From Fen-455 sp050015475 (GTDB lineage Bacteria; Actinomycetota; Acidimicrobiia; Acidimicrobiales; Bog-793), in the NCBI GenBank assembly GCA_050015475.1, contig JBEKBI010000011.1, positions 1-64,000 on the forward strand: DNA of 64,000 nucleotides. Direction: 5' to 3'. Under the pieces are notes generated by a model. The model was not told where the DNA came from, did not search any database, and worked only from the letters and a program-made list of their open reading frames with translations. Below are positions 63,960 to 64,000 of the stretch, piece by piece (position 1 is the first letter of the stretch; every line of letters starts with the position of its first letter). Position numbers and translations under genes: made by a program.

Positions 63960-64000
63960 TCAGAACGGCTTGAGGTCGACTCCCGCGGGGATCCCGGCGC
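63960..64000 (-). CDS. partial C-terminus of a minus-strand gene
   Basis: Read from the window edge the minus strand gives AGIPAGVDLKPF and then TGA at 63962-63960. It is in a sensible position for a gene convergent with the preceding one, but 12 residues are too few to identify it and the frame could be chance. Confidence 0.35.
   Translation of the reverse strand, partial: AGIPAGVDLKPF

Overview
High-GC bacterial chromosome, most likely an actinobacterium. The evidence is gene order and protein type: an InhA-like enoyl reductase, a PdtaR-type ANTAR response regulator just before polA, the run polA-rpsA-coaE-uvrB-uvrA, and infC-rpmI-rplT-tsnR-pheS-pheT in the same order as in mycobacteria. 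A divergent lineage such as Acidimicrobiia is a reasonable guess, but the window holds no rRNA or other decisive marker. Coding density is high and nearly all genes are housekeeping.

Layout. 1-4504: an IS21-family element (istB, istA, with left-end repeats) next to a second DDE transposase, followed by tRNA-Cys. 4921-11190: fabI, a large BTAD/winged-helix regulator, a SIMPL-domain protein, a membrane protein and an ECF-like sigma factor. 11316-21616: translation block rimP-nusA-ylxR, then infB-rbfA-truB-ribF, then def-fmt. 21652-25869: rpe, a MogA/MoaB-type gene and a riboflavin operon (ribD, ribBA, ribH) with no riboflavin synthase gene. 26020-30979: accessory stretch with a GNAT protein, a nonsense-mutated and truncated methyltransferase remnant, a divergent methyltransferase/MarR pair, a proline iminopeptidase-like hydrolase and a Cof-type HAD phosphatase. 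30980-37826: DUF1844 gene, infC-rpmI-rplT, SpoU methyltransferase, pheS-pheT. 37861-39882: small accessory genes. 39932-44434 (minus): type II fatty-acid synthase operon fabD-fabH-fabG-acpP-fabF. 44496-46988: phosphodiesterase-fold protein, a sensor-like small protein, a molbindin and a secreted protein. 47204-50366: tRNA-Leu and an ECF transporter whose membrane domain and both ATPases are one polypeptide, plus EcfT. 50470-63895: coiled-coil protein, PdtaR-like regulator, polA, rpsA, PIG-V-like membrane protein, coaE, uvrB, uvrA and a small unknown gene.

The most coherent signal outside the genes is a repeated promoter layout: at twelve loci a TAnnnT hexamer sits 5 to 7 nt before an ATG or GTG with no Shine-Dalgarno, as expected for leaderless mRNAs. 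It also settles several start codons (polA, uvrB, rpe, DUF1844, the gene at 14223). Other points of interest are a FabD with an added biotinyl/lipoyl-like domain, a RibF without a recognisable kinase motif, an infC that probably starts at ATC, a ylxR with no ATG/GTG/TTG start where one is expected, and a palindrome formed by two opposed -10 boxes at the marR divergon. I did not find a CRISPR array, prophage or obvious new defence system.
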